64,000 bases of DNA from JABDJL01 sp963664065. GTDB lineage: Bacteria; Pseudomonadota; Gammaproteobacteria; Xanthomonadales; SZUA-36. The position numbers and the translations under genes were made by a program. Positions 16,878-26,568 of this stretch are shown in pieces (position 1 is the first letter of the stretch; each line of letters begins with the position of its first letter). The stretch covers positions 2,542,001-2,606,000 of the forward strand of contig OY760942.1 in assembly GCA_963664065.1 (NCBI GenBank), in the 5' to 3' direction. The notes beneath the pieces are model-generated. The model worked only from the letters and a program-made list of their open reading frames with translations, ran no database searches and had not been told where the DNA came from.

Positions 16878-17891
16878 TTATGGAAAACCATCCGGGTTTT
16901 GCAACTGCCACCGCCAGGCGTCTGCGCACATGGTGTCGAGATCGCGCCCGGCTGCCCAGTTCAGTTCATCCTTTGCCTTTTGCGGGTCGGCCCAGGTCTC
17001 GGCGATGTCGCCGGGGCGGCGGGCCAGGACCCGGTAGGGGATTTCCAGTCCGGTGGCCCTTTCGAAGGCCTTGACCACATCCAGCACAGAGCAGCCCTGC
17101 CCGGTGCCCAGGTTATGGGTGATCAGACCGGGGGATTCTTCCAGCTTGGCCAGCGCACAAAGGTGGCCGATGGCCAGGTCGGTCACGTGGATGTAATCGC
17201 GCACGCCCGTGCCGTCATGGGTCGGGTAGTCGTCACCCCACACCCTGAGCCAGTCGCGACGCCCGACCGCCACCTGCTGGATGTACGGCATCAGGTTTTC
17301 CGGTACGCCATTGGGGTCTTCACCAATCAGACCGCTTTCATGTGCCCCAACCGGGTTGAAATAGCGCAGTAGCGAAATGTTCCAGCTGGGCGTATTGGCG
17401 TGCAGGTCGCGCAGGATGTCCTCGATCATCAGCTTGGTGGCGCCGTAGGGGTTGAAGGTGGACAACGGGGCGTCTTCTGTGATCGGCAATGATTCCGGCA
17501 CACCGTAAACCGTGCATGAAGAACTGAAAACGATGTCCTTCACATCTGCTTGTTCCATCGCTGCAAGCAGGTTGAGCGTGCCACCGACGTTATTGCGGTA
17601 GTAGAGCAGCGGTTTTTCAGTGGATTCGCCGACTGCTTTCAGGCCGGCGAAGTGAATCACGCTGTCGGGCTGATATTCTTTGAACGCTGCATTGAGCGCT
17701 GGCTGGTCCAGAAGATCTGCCGTAACGAAATTCAGCGTTTTACCGGTGATTTCGCGGACCCGGTCAAGGGCCGAGACTTTGCTGGTGCAAAGGTTATCCA
17801 CCACCACTTTGTAACCGGCATTGAGCAGTTCAACACAGGTGTGGGTGCCGATGTAGCCGGCGCCGCCGGTTATTAATATTCTGTTGGTCAT
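16878..17891 (-). CDS. galE: UDP-glucose 4-epimerase
   Basis: A 337-residue extended SDR enzyme. The NAD-binding GGAGYIG is at 9-15, followed by FSSSCTVYG and the catalytic YGATK. The C-terminal RRPGDIAETWADPQKAKDELNW is specific to GalE. It interconverts UDP-glucose and UDP-galactose for surface polysaccharide. It is last in the minus-strand order ugd, UDP-xylose synthase, galE, with 60 bases and a degenerate REP-like sequence (17918-17945) separating it from the gene upstream. Confidence 0.96.
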   Translation of the reverse strand: MTNRILITGGAGYIGTHTCVELLNAGYKVVVDNLCTSKVSALDRVREITGKTLNFVTADLLDQPALNAAFKEYQPDSVIHFAGLKAVGESTEKPLLYYRNNVGGTLNLLAAMEQADVKDIVFSSSCTVYGVPESLPITEDAPLSTFNPYGATKLMIEDILRDLHANTPSWNISLLRYFNPVGAHESGLIGEDPNGVPENLMPYIQQVAVGRRDWLRVWGDDYPTHDGTGVRDYIHVTDLAIGHLCALAKLEESPGLITHNLGTGQGCSVLDVVKAFERATGLEIPYRVLARRPGDIAETWADPQKAKDELNWAAGRDLDTMCADAWRWQLQNPDGFP

Positions 17892-17951
17892 TTTTTAGTT
17901 AACCCAAAGGTCAAAAACTTCGCGAGATAGTCCTTGCTCCCACAATTGGTA

Positions 17952-18899
<948 letters not shown>

Positions 18900-18934
18900 A
18901 TCAATATTTCTTGTTTGTCGAGTCTATTCTAATC

Positions 18935-19017
18935 GTAGGTGCGATTTGTAATCGCGAATTTTCAACCCTTGCACCCTCTCTAACAACAGCTTCGCGATTA
19001 CAAATCGCTCCTACAGA
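18935..19017. repeat. Inverted pair of REP-like palindromes
   Basis: Copies at 18935-18960 (GTAGGTGCGATTTGTAATCG...) and 18990-19017 (...CGATTACAAATCGCTCCTAC) are in opposite orientation with about 30 bases between, the REPIN arrangement. They lie between ugd and the UDP-xylose synthase gene. Confidence 0.8.
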
Positions 19018-19023
19018 TATCGG

Positions 19024-20346
19024 TTATGGCCTTCCGATCGAATAATAGGTGAAGCCTCGGTTGCGTACGACCTCCGGTGACCAGATGTTGCGGCCGTCTA
19101 CCAGCACATGTTCGTTCATGTCGTCGAGCAAACGTTCGAAATCAGGGGCCCAGTACTGGCGCCATTCCGTAACCAGTACCAGGGCGTCTGCGTTTTCTGC
19201 GGCTGCATAGGGGTCGTCGAAAAAGGCGATGCCCTCTTCATCCAGGTATAGCTGCTCTGCCTCGTCCATGGCCCGGGGATCATGCGCGTTGACCCGGGCG
19301 CCTTCGTCCAGCAGGGCATCGATCAACACGCGGCTGGGTGCATCGCGCAGATCATCGGTATTGGGTTTGAAGGCCAGACCCCACACTGCAAATGTTCTGT
19401 TTTCGAGATCACCACCAAAATGGGCATCCAGTTTTTCAAATAGCTTGGTTTTCTGGCGGTTGTTGACCGCTTCCACCGCCTGCAGAATTTCAGCTTCATA
19501 TCCAAATTCCGCAGCCGTGTTATGAAGTGCGCGCACATCCTTGGGAAAACAGGACCCGCCATAACCTGCGCCGGCATAAATAAATGAATAGCCGATGCGC
19601 GGATCAGATCCAATGCCCAGGCGTACCTTCTCGATATCCGCACCGACTCTTTCGGCGACATTGGATAACTCATTCATAAAGCTGATCTTGGTTGCCAACA
19701 TGGCATTAGCGGCATACTTGGTCAGTTCCGAGGAATGAATATCCATGCATATCAGTTTTTCATGGTGGCGATTGAAGGGCGCGTACAGTTCACGCAGCAA
19801 GGTTTCGGACGCCTCATCCTCGACACCGGCAATAATGCGGTCAGGTTTCATAAAGTTATTGATGGCCACGCCTTCGGCCAGGAATTCCGGGTTGGAAGCA
19901 ATACTGAAGGATAGGTCCACGCCGTGATTATCCAGCTCGTTTTGAATCGCCTCGCGCACCCGGTCGCAAGTCCCGACTGGCACCGTTGATTTCACTACCA
20001 CCAGCAAATGCTCGCTCAATATCCGGCCAATATCTGCAGCCACGGCCAGAACATGGCTTAAATCGGCCGAACCGTCCTCTTCCGGAGGCGTGCCAACCGC
20101 GATCATCAGCACTTCTGCATGATCCACTGCCTCTTGAATTGAGGTGGTATAGATAAGACGGCCTTGTTCGGCGTTATCAACCAGCATTTCTTCCAGGCCG
20201 GGCTCATAGATGGGAACCTGGCCATTGCCAAGTTCGCTGATGCGCTGCGTATCAATATCCATGCACAGCACATGGTGGCCAACTTCGGAAAAGCCGGCGC
20301 CGCTGACCAGGCCTACATAGCCGCTGCCTATGATGGATATACGCAT
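19024..20346 (-). CDS. ugd: UDP-glucose 6-dehydrogenase
   Basis: A 440-residue enzyme of normal length. The Rossmann motif GSGYVG is at 7-12. The catalytic cysteine is C266 within AGYGGSCFPKD, and AVWGLAFKPNTDDLRDAPS marks the C-terminal UDP-binding domain. It oxidises UDP-glucose twice to UDP-glucuronate using NAD. It stands first in the three-gene nucleotide-sugar group. Confidence 0.97.
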   Translation of the reverse strand: MRISIIGSGYVGLVSGAGFSEVGHHVLCMDIDTQRISELGNGQVPIYEPGLEEMLVDNAEQGRLIYTTSIQEAVDHAEVLMIAVGTPPEEDGSADLSHVLAVAADIGRILSEHLLVVVKSTVPVGTCDRVREAIQNELDNHGVDLSFSIASNPEFLAEGVAINNFMKPDRIIAGVEDEASETLLRELYAPFNRHHEKLICMDIHSSELTKYAANAMLATKISFMNELSNVAERVGADIEKVRLGIGSDPRIGYSFIYAGAGYGGSCFPKDVRALHNTAAEFGYEAEILQAVEAVNNRQKTKLFEKLDAHFGGDLENRTFAVWGLAFKPNTDDLRDAPSRVLIDALLDEGARVNAHDPRAMDEAEQLYLDEEGIAFFDDPYAAAENADALVLVTEWRQYWAPDFERLLDDMNEHVLVDGRNIWSPEVVRNRGFTYYSIGRP

Positions 20347-20402
20347 AAAATTCGGAACCTATAACAATTATTGAATGTTTATTCTAACGTAAGTGCCAGG
20401 CA

Positions 20403-20502
20403 AATTCGCGATCAAAGATCGCTCCCACAAATGTCCCATGTACCATGCAAACTGAAAACATTCGAGATCGCGTAGCGATTCAATGGTCACTTCGCTCCCA
20501 CA
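20403..20502. repeat. REP-like palindromes upstream of ugd
   Basis: A standard copy at 20403-20430 (ATTCGCGATCAAAGATCGCT...) is followed by a diverged copy at 20464-20502 that has kept the TTCGCTCCCACAA end. No gene is visible in the 245 bases between ugd and the next gene. Confidence 0.7.
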
Positions 20503-20506
20503 AAAG

Positions 20507-20564
20507 AAAATGGGGTCAGAGTACAATTATAATAAGGTATTTATTTGTACTCTGACCCCATTTT
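20507..20564. repeat. GGGGTCAGAG inverted repeat, copy 1
   Basis: Arms of 20 bp (AAAATGGGGTCAGAGTACAA at 20507-20526 and its exact complement at 20545-20564) surround an 18-base AT-rich loop. It lies between divergently placed neighbours, 28 bases past the end of the minus-strand gene at 20592. It belongs to the family described in the findings. Confidence 0.9.
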
Positions 20565-20591
20565 TATAACGGCCCAGATGATGAGAGAGGA

Positions 20592-21005
20592 TTAGTTGGG
20601 TGATGCGAGGTCGTCGCTGCTGCAGTTGGTCATACCGCCACACATGGGACTGGCCAGAGCGCTCAAACTGCATGAATCTGGATCATCCAGGCTGGCTTTT
20701 GCGGCTTCCAGGATATCCTCTTCCTGGTCGGGGGCTTGTTCCTTAGCCTCACCGACGGCGTCCTGGACATCAGAACATTCTCCGCAAATTTTGAGGACTG
20801 CTGTCAGGATATCAACGATGTAGGCTTCCGGTTCAGATTCAGACATTTGTTTCACGGCGCCACCTGCTGTCGGGTTTATGCAACCGTCATCCAATATTTC
20901 GGCAGCCAGATCGGCAAGGTTTGTATCCTCTTCGTCTTGTGCTGCATCAGTTACCGGAAAAGCGAGGAAACCAGCCAGGAGGGCAATGGTGAATGAAATT
21001 CTCAT
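20592..21005 (-). CDS. Small secreted cysteine-containing protein of unknown function
   Basis: A 137-residue acidic protein with a clear signal peptide (MRISFTIALLAGFLAFPVTDA, cut probably near residue 21). The mature part is rich in Asp and Glu and has six cysteines, including the cluster KICGECSDVQ and later CSLSALASPMCGGMTNCSS. The spacing suggests disulfides in a periplasmic or secreted protein. I do not recognise the family. It is flanked by a GGGGTCAGAG repeat downstream. Confidence 0.7.
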   Translation of the reverse strand: MRISFTIALLAGFLAFPVTDAAQDEEDTNLADLAAEILDDGCINPTAGGAVKQMSESEPEAYIVDILTAVLKICGECSDVQDAVGEAKEQAPDQEEDILEAAKASLDDPDSCSLSALASPMCGGMTNCSSDDLASPN

Positions 21006-21130
21006 AGCTCAGACTACCTTGTGCGGGTATGGCTTCATTCTAGTGGAGACATGCGGCAATTTCTATTGCATAAATTGACAGGTTTGAAAAATTATCGCAG
21101 TTAAGACATTACTCCGTTTAGGAATGCAGA

Positions 21131-21174
21131 AGCGATCGGTGATCGCTCCCACAAAAATTCAAATCGCTCCTGCG
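21131..21174. repeat. REP-like palindrome and half copy
   Basis: A short copy (GCGATCGGTGATCGCTCCCACAA region) at 21131-21153 and a half copy AAATCGCTCCTGCGA at 21160-21175 lie just past the end of the FKBP gene. Confidence 0.65.
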
Positions 21175-21178
21175 ATAT

Positions 21179-21871
21179 TCAGTCGGCGCTTTCGATGCTC
21201 AGTAGTTCAACCTCAAAAACAAGGGTTGAATTTGGCGGTATCGAGCCGCCGCCACCGGAGCCATAGGCCAGCTCGGGCTTGATGTAAAACTCGAACTTGC
21301 TGCCCACCGGCATCAGCTGTAACCCTTCGGTCCAGCCCACGATTACACGGTCCAGCTGAAAGGACATTGACTGATTACGCGAGTAGGAACTGTCGAACTC
21401 GGTACCATCCAGCAGGGTGCCACGATAATGCACTTCCACATTGTCGGTAGCGGCCGGCCGGGCACCGCCACCCAGGGTAATCACCTTGTACTGCAATCCG
21501 GAGCTTGTCACCCGTACACCTTCCTTGCCAATATTTCCGGCCAGGAACGCCTCGCCTTTGGTACGGTTAATTTCGCTCATGGCATCTGCTTCTGCCTTGG
21601 CAACAGCCTTGCGCTTGGCGATAAAGCCCTCGCGAATGGTTTGAGCTTCCTGGGTGGTCAGGCGGGGTACGCCACCGGTATAGGTGGTGCGCAAGGCGTC
21701 AAACAAAGCGTCCAGGTCGACATCGGTACCTTGATTGCGCAGGGAATTTCCAATATCCATGCCAATGATGTAGCCGAGCTGCTGCTGATCGGTTTCAAGT
21801 TCCTGGGCCAGGACGTTGCCGGCCAGTAATACCGCGGCCATCATGGTGCCGAGGCGTAGCTTGGAATTCAT
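21179..21871 (-). CDS. FKBP-type peptidyl-prolyl isomerase (FkpA/Mip type)
   Basis: A 230-residue periplasmic isomerase. The signal peptide covers residues 1-22. The helical dimerisation domain starts LGYIIGMDIGNSLRNQG, is followed by a long Ala/Lys-rich helix, and ends in an FKBP domain (VEVHYRGTLLDGTEFDSSYSR, VIVGWTEGLQLMPVGSKFEFYIKPELAYG, IPPNSTLVFEVELL). These proteins dimerise through the N-terminal helices and fold outer-membrane and periplasmic clients. Confidence 0.94.
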   Translation of the reverse strand: MNSKLRLGTMMAAVLLAGNVLAQELETDQQQLGYIIGMDIGNSLRNQGTDVDLDALFDALRTTYTGGVPRLTTQEAQTIREGFIAKRKAVAKAEADAMSEINRTKGEAFLAGNIGKEGVRVTSSGLQYKVITLGGGARPAATDNVEVHYRGTLLDGTEFDSSYSRNQSMSFQLDRVIVGWTEGLQLMPVGSKFEFYIKPELAYGSGGGGSIPPNSTLVFEVELLSIESAD

Positions 21872-22186
21872 GGGTGAAACACTCCTTTTTCAACAAGGGC
21901 CGAATTGTCCACGGAACGGACAGTTCTGGCAACAGGATTTGTGACAATCTAGATGCGGGTGAGTTCGTTCCAAGATGGTAGGAGCGAGGGCTATGTTGTG
22001 GGAGCGATCTCCGATCGCGAATTCATAAATTTGCCTTGGTGCCTACAGAGGCCATTCGCGATCAAAGATCGCTCCTACAGCCAGAAGTAAGAGCAATGCA
22101 TACCTTCAGCCATTCGCGATCAAAGATCGCTCCCACAGAAAATCAAATCACTCCTACATGAATAATAAAATTTCATACAAATATGC
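21872..22186. repeat. Gene-free stretch with clustered REP-like palindromes
   Basis: No gene is supported here. A half copy (GTAGGAGCGAGGG) lies near 21979. Full copies are at 21998-22022 (forward), 22053-22080 and 22111-22138 (both reverse), and a decayed end lies at 22145-22160. The mix of orientations makes at least one REPIN-like pair. Confidence 0.8.
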
Positions 22187-22227
22187 TTGCTTTTATCTTA
22201 GTTGGTGTTATACTTAACTACAACACC
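22187..22227 (+). promoter_or_regulatory. Probable promoter and GntR operator
   Basis: TTGCTT and TATACT, 16 bp apart, resemble a sigma-70 promoter. The -10 element lies inside an inverted repeat GGTGTT-N12-AACACC at 22204-22227, which would place a bound repressor over the promoter. The GntR/YtrA regulator encoded just downstream is the natural candidate. Confidence 0.55.
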
Positions 22228-22269
22228 TATAAAGTAACATGTAAAAACCGTACGAATTTGGACAATGCA

Positions 22270-22503
22270 ATGATCAGATTGACACCACAAAGCAGATTTC
22301 ACGTATCAAACCGGGCAGCGTTCCTTGCTGCACTGGTTTTGGTTTTTTCGTCATTCACCGGGTTCTCAAGTAACCAGGACTTTGACCAGCAATATCTGGA
22401 CAACCCCGAAGCCGTGGTTGCACAGTCCGGTGAAAACGCAGATGAGAGTGTTTCCAAGAGTCGAAAGAAGAACATCAGCTTGCTGCTGTTTGGCCGCGGC
22501 TGA
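22270..22503 (+). CDS. Small membrane or secreted peptide leading a GntR-ABC operon
   Basis: A 77-residue frame from ATG 22270 (MIRLTPQSRFHVSN) with one hydrophobic segment (AAFLAALVLVFSSFTGF, about 16-32), then a polar acidic stretch and a basic end SRKKNISLLLFGRG. A longer frame from 22183 would run through the operator-like palindrome and is rejected. It stops five bases before the GntR start, so translational coupling is likely. Function unknown; a lipid-anchored or exported substrate or sensor of the ABC system is possible. Confidence 0.55.
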   Translation: MIRLTPQSRFHVSNRAAFLAALVLVFSSFTGFSSNQDFDQQYLDNPEAVVAQSGENADESVSKSRKKNISLLLFGRG

Positions 22504-22508
22504 TCCCC

Positions 22509-22883
22509 GTGACTACCCACTGGAACGACAGCCAGCCCATCTACTGGCAGCTGAAAGAGCGCACGATCGCCATGATCCTTGACCGGACCCTGGAAGAGGG
22601 CGACCCGCTGCCGTCGGTCAGAACCGTGGCTTCTGAGTTTCAGTTGAATCCCATTACTGTCTCCAAGTCATACCAGGCGCTGGTAGACGAAGGATTGGTG
22701 GAAAAACGGCGCGGCCTCGGCATGTTCGTATTAGAGGGCGCGCGTAGACAGCTGGTCGACAGCGAGCGGGACAAGTTCGTCAATGAAGAATGGCCTGCCA
22801 TGCTCAAGCGCATTAAGCAACTCGGCCTGGATATTGAAGAACTGCCGCGTAGCGTGAAAGACAAACAAGAGGATGATTCCTGA
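22509..22883 (+). CDS. GntR-family regulator, YtrA type
   Basis: A 124-residue protein from a GTG. The GntR winged helix occupies about residues 10-75 (PIYWQLKERTIAMILDRTLEEGDPLPSVRTVASEFQLNPITVSKSYQALVDEGLVEKRRGLGMFV), followed by the short dimerisation tail of the YtrA subgroup rather than a ligand domain. YtrA regulators repress adjacent ABC transporter genes. Its stop overlaps the ATG of the ATPase gene. Confidence 0.9.
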   Translation: MTTHWNDSQPIYWQLKERTIAMILDRTLEEGDPLPSVRTVASEFQLNPITVSKSYQALVDEGLVEKRRGLGMFVLEGARRQLVDSERDKFVNEEWPAMLKRIKQLGLDIEELPRSVKDKQEDDS

Positions 22884-23740
22884 TGACCAACGTTATTGAA
22901 GCGCGTGGCCTGACCAAGCGCTATGGCCGGTTTACAGCGGTAGATGCCATTGACCTGGAAGTGCCGGCCGGACGTATTGTGGGGCTTATTGGACCAAACG
23001 GCGCAGGCAAAACTTCGGCGCTCAAAGCCATTCTGGGGCTGACTAATTTTGAAGGCAGCCTCAAGGTGCTGGGTAAAGATCCTTCCAGGGATCGTGCGTC
23101 ATTAATGGAGGATGTCTGCTTTATTGCCGATGTCGCCGTTTTGCCGCGCTGGGCCAGAGTATGGCAACTGATCGAGTTCACTGAAAAAATTCATTCGAAA
23201 TTTTCGCGTGAGAAATGCGAGAAATACCTGACCAGCACCAAGATCACCATGCAACACAAGGTCAAGCAGCTATCCAAGGGCATGGTTGCCCAGTTGCATC
23301 TGGCCATCGTGATGGCAATTGATGTGAAACTTCTGATTCTGGACGAACCTACCCTGGGTCTCGATATCCTTTATCGCAAGCAGTTCTACACCAACCTGCT
23401 GAATGACTACTTTGATGAGGATCGCAGCATCCTGATCACGACTCACCAGGTCGAGGAAGTGGAACACATCCTCAGTGACCTGATATTCATCCAGGATGGA
23501 AAAATTGCACTGGATTGCACCATGGAAGTAGTGCAGGAACGTTACGTGGAACTGGTGACTTCACCGGACCAGGTTGATGCAGCCAGGGCGATGAATCCGC
23601 TGTTCGAGCGCGTGTTATTTGGTCGCCATATTTTCCTCTACAAGAACGTCAACCGGGCCGGGCTGAAAGAACTGGGTGAATTGCACACCCCGAGTGTCGC
23701 CGACCTGTTCGTGGCGACCATGACCGGGAGTGAGTCATGA
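22883..23740 (+). CDS. ABC transporter ATP-binding protein
   Basis: A 285-residue ATPase with Walker A GPNGAGKT at 37-44, a diverged signature LSKGM, Walker B LLILDEPTLGLD and the switch histidine in LITTHQVEEVEH. It is the YtrB/CcmA-like type that pairs with ABC-2 permeases. It overlaps both neighbours (GntR upstream, permease downstream by four bases), giving a tightly coupled operon. Confidence 0.92.
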   Translation: MTNVIEARGLTKRYGRFTAVDAIDLEVPAGRIVGLIGPNGAGKTSALKAILGLTNFEGSLKVLGKDPSRDRASLMEDVCFIADVAVLPRWARVWQLIEFTEKIHSKFSREKCEKYLTSTKITMQHKVKQLSKGMVAQLHLAIVMAIDVKLLILDEPTLGLDILYRKQFYTNLLNDYFDEDRSILITTHQVEEVEHILSDLIFIQDGKIALDCTMEVVQERYVELVTSPDQVDAARAMNPLFERVLFGRHIFLYKNVNRAGLKELGELHTPSVADLFVATMTGSES

Positions 23741-24684
23741 ACCGCTTAATGACCCTGATCAAGCGCGAGTACTGGGAAAACAAAGGCGCTTTCCACACCA
23801 CTCCGCTGGTGATCGGCGGAATTTACATCATCGGCATGTTGATGGCGATCTGGACCACGGTGCATTTCGACAACGAACTGTATACCTTCAAGGAAGCGGT
23901 GCGCCTGGCGGCAAGCCAATCAGATGAACTTCGTTCAGCCATAGCGTACAGCGGCATCCTGGTAAGTTCTGAATTGTTCACCACCGTGCTTGCTTTCGTT
24001 GTATTTTTCTACCTGCTTGGCTCTTTATACGATGACCGAAAAGACCGCAGCATATTGTTCTGGAAGTCATTACCCGCTTCAGACACACTGACACTGGCAT
24101 CCAAATTACTTGCTGCCATGTTCCTGGTGCCGATCATATTCTGGGTGATCTTTGTTTTGACCCAGGTCGCCATGGCCCTGATTGGTTCGATCATGGTGCT
24201 GTCGGTGGGTGAAAATCCGTGGACCCTGTTCCTCAGCGTGACCAACCCGTTTAAGCCCTGGGGATTTGTCCTGCTCACCTATCTGGCACAGGCAATCTGG
24301 GCACTGCCGGTGTATGCCTGGCTGATGTTCGTATCTTCTTTTGCACCCCGCGTACCGCTATTGTTTGCGATATTACCGCCGGTGGTATTTGCGGTCCTGC
24401 AAATCTGGCTGAAGTTCCTGCAGACTTTTACCTTCAAGGACAACCTGTTTGGCGTGATCGGAGAGTGGTTCTCAAACAGCCCGCTAATTATGTCGGTAGA
24501 TGAAAACCGGGGCGAAATCGCAGCCGGGCTTGGCATTCCGATTAGCGACACCTTTGATCACGCGGTAACTGTAGCCAATATATTCGACCGCCTTTTCTCA
24601 CAGCAGATGGCCATTGGCCTGGTGGTCGCGGCGGTATTACTGGCCGGCTCCTTATGGATGCGTCACCGGGCAACTGACAGCTAA
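23737..24684 (+). CDS. ABC-2 type permease
   Basis: A 315-residue membrane protein. Hydrophobic spans are evident at about 24-40, 80-98, 125-150, 175-205, 210-225 and 290-307, with a large extracytoplasmic loop after the first span. The N-terminal LIKREYWENKGAFHTTPLVIGGIY is typical of ABC-2 exporters. It partners the ATPase upstream. The substrate is not evident; YtrA-controlled exporters often answer cell-wall stress. Confidence 0.88.
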   Translation: MNRLMTLIKREYWENKGAFHTTPLVIGGIYIIGMLMAIWTTVHFDNELYTFKEAVRLAASQSDELRSAIAYSGILVSSELFTTVLAFVVFFYLLGSLYDDRKDRSILFWKSLPASDTLTLASKLLAAMFLVPIIFWVIFVLTQVAMALIGSIMVLSVGENPWTLFLSVTNPFKPWGFVLLTYLAQAIWALPVYAWLMFVSSFAPRVPLLFAILPPVVFAVLQIWLKFLQTFTFKDNLFGVIGEWFSNSPLIMSVDENRGEIAAGLGIPISDTFDHAVTVANIFDRLFSQQMAIGLVVAAVLLAGSLWMRHRATDS

Positions 24685-24715
24685 TAATTTCAGGTTGGCG
24701 CTGTGCTACCTACGC

Positions 24716-24800
24716 TTGTAGGAGCGATCATTGATCGCGAATGTTTTCAGGATAGCTCGGTGCCAGATTTTAGAATTCGCGATCAAAGATCGCTCCCACT
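24716..24800. repeat. Inverted pair of REP-like palindromes
   Basis: A forward copy at 24716-24742 (GTAGGAGCGATCATTGATCG...) faces a reverse copy at 24774-24800. They sit between the convergent permease and fumC genes and may act as a bidirectional RNA 3' end structure. Confidence 0.8.
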
Positions 24801-24816
24801 ACAAATAAAATTGCTC

Positions 24817-26229
24817 CTACTCTTTGATACCACCTTTGGTCAGATCCAACGGATCAAGCAGGCGATCCAGTTCCTGGTCCGAAAGACCGGTGGTGTCGCG
24901 GGCAACATCCTTGATCGGCCGGCCTTCCTTGTAGGCCTGCTTGGCAGTTGCTGCACCCTTGTCGTAGCCGATCACAGAATTTAGCGCAGTCACCAGGATC
25001 GGGTTGCGTGCCAGCGCTTCATTGATACGGTCCGTGTTGACCTTGAATCCGGCAATCGCGGAATCCGCCAGCAGACGGCTGGCATTACTCATCAATTCGA
25101 GGCTTTGCAGAAGGTTATAGACGATCATCGGCAGCATGACATTGAGCTGGAAGTTTCCGGACATCCCGCCCATCGTTATGGCAGCATCGTTACCGATCAC
25201 TTGCGCACTCACCATGCACACGGCCTCCGGTATCACCGGGTTGACCTTGCCGGGCATGATGGATGAACCGGGCTGCAGGGCCGGCAACTCGATTTCGGCA
25301 AAACCCGCGAGCGGGCCGGAATTCATCAGGCGCAGATCGTTGGCTATTTTCATCAGGCTGCAGGCCAGCGTTTTCAGCTGCCCGGAAAGCTCGACCGCGG
25401 CATCCTGGGAACCAATGCCTTCAAAGTAGTCGTCGGCAGATCTGAATTTGAAACCGGTGGCCTCTTGCAATGCCGCACACACGCCGGGACCGAAATCCTC
25501 GTGCGCATTAATGCCGGTTCCAACCGCCGTGCCGCCCTGTGGCAGTTGCCGCAGTCGCTTCAGGGCTCTCTTGATGCGCCTGATATTCGAAGATACCTGC
25601 GAGGACCAGGAACCCAGCTCCTGGCCGAAGGTAACCGGCATGGCGTCCATCAGGTGGGTACGGCCGGTTTTAACCGTTTCACTCAAGGTCTCGGCTTTTT
25701 GATCCAGCACATCGCGAAGATGCTTCAACGCGGGTAACAGCTCTCCGGCTGCCACCAGGCAGGCGCTGACCTGAATAGATGTGGGGATGACATCGTTGCT
25801 GCTTTGGCACATGTTGACGTGATCATTAGGGTGTATCTGCACCCCGCCCTCGTTGTTCACCAGGTGGGCGATCACCTCGTTGGCATTCATGTTGGAACTG
25901 GTACCTGAACCGGTCTGGAAAACGTCGATCGGGAAGTGCTCATCCACCTCACCGGCTGCAACCTTCCCGGCTGCAGCGATGATGGCTTCTGCCTTGTCAT
26001 TGTCCAGCAGGCCGAGATCGCGATTGACAGCTGCTGCTGCGCCCTTGATCAGGCCCAACGCGCGTATGAAAGCACGCGGCATTACCAGGCCACTGATGGG
26101 GAAATTATTAACTGCCCGCTGGGTTTGCGCACCCCATAGCGCGTTGGCGGGCACTTGTAATTCGCCCATGCTGTCGCGCTCCGTGCGGGTTTCGGAATCA
26201 CCGGTGGCTTGCTTGGATTCAGTGCTCAT
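24817..26229 (-). CDS. fumC: Class II fumarate hydratase
   Basis: A 470-residue fumarase with MGELQVPANALWGAQTQRAVNNFPISG, TGSGTSSNMNANEV, the substrate-binding TGRTHLMDAMP and the superfamily signature GSSIMPGKVNP. It hydrates fumarate to malate in the TCA cycle without an iron-sulfur cluster. A charged extension of about 20 residues precedes the usual start, and a start at MGELQ is possible. Confidence 0.96.
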   Translation of the reverse strand: MSTESKQATGDSETRTERDSMGELQVPANALWGAQTQRAVNNFPISGLVMPRAFIRALGLIKGAAAAVNRDLGLLDNDKAEAIIAAAGKVAAGEVDEHFPIDVFQTGSGTSSNMNANEVIAHLVNNEGGVQIHPNDHVNMCQSSNDVIPTSIQVSACLVAAGELLPALKHLRDVLDQKAETLSETVKTGRTHLMDAMPVTFGQELGSWSSQVSSNIRRIKRALKRLRQLPQGGTAVGTGINAHEDFGPGVCAALQEATGFKFRSADDYFEGIGSQDAAVELSGQLKTLACSLMKIANDLRLMNSGPLAGFAEIELPALQPGSSIMPGKVNPVIPEAVCMVSAQVIGNDAAITMGGMSGNFQLNVMLPMIVYNLLQSLELMSNASRLLADSAIAGFKVNTDRINEALARNPILVTALNSVIGYDKGAATAKQAYKEGRPIKDVARDTTGLSDQELDRLLDPLDLTKGGIKE

Positions 26230-26568
26230 ATTTGGTTCCAGTAAAAGCCGGTTTTCAGATGCTTGATTATACTCTCATGAAGATATACAGATATGTGAAA
26301 ACATGATTGTAGGAGCGAAAACAAAGTGGCATCGCTATGCGATTTCATAGGTGCGTATTTAGCGACACGCAACGCGCTCGCGAATAAACGCGTGGACATG
26401 AACGTCCACCCTACGATACTTGTAGGAGCGATGACCACATCGCGAATTCTTTGGGATTGCACCGAACCAGAATTTGAATTTCGAGATCCCGTCATCGCTT
26501 TCCTGCGTATCATTTACAATAATGCGTTCCCGGCAGTAGCCAGGGAATCAGCTCCGCGGAAAAGCCGA
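26230..26568. repeat. Gene-free stretch with REP-like sequences
   Basis: A half copy (TTGTAGGAGCGAAAAC) lies at about 26308 and a full copy at 26421-26448 (GTAGGAGCGATGACCACATCG...). A frame open through this region and joined to the next gene exists, but its translation runs across the repeat, so it is not counted as coding. Confidence 0.65.

Noticed and set aside
26326..26568. An open frame extending the methyltransferase N-terminus by 81 residues
   Set aside because: It is translated through a REP-like palindrome and lacks family resemblance; the ATG at 26569 has a better ribosome site.
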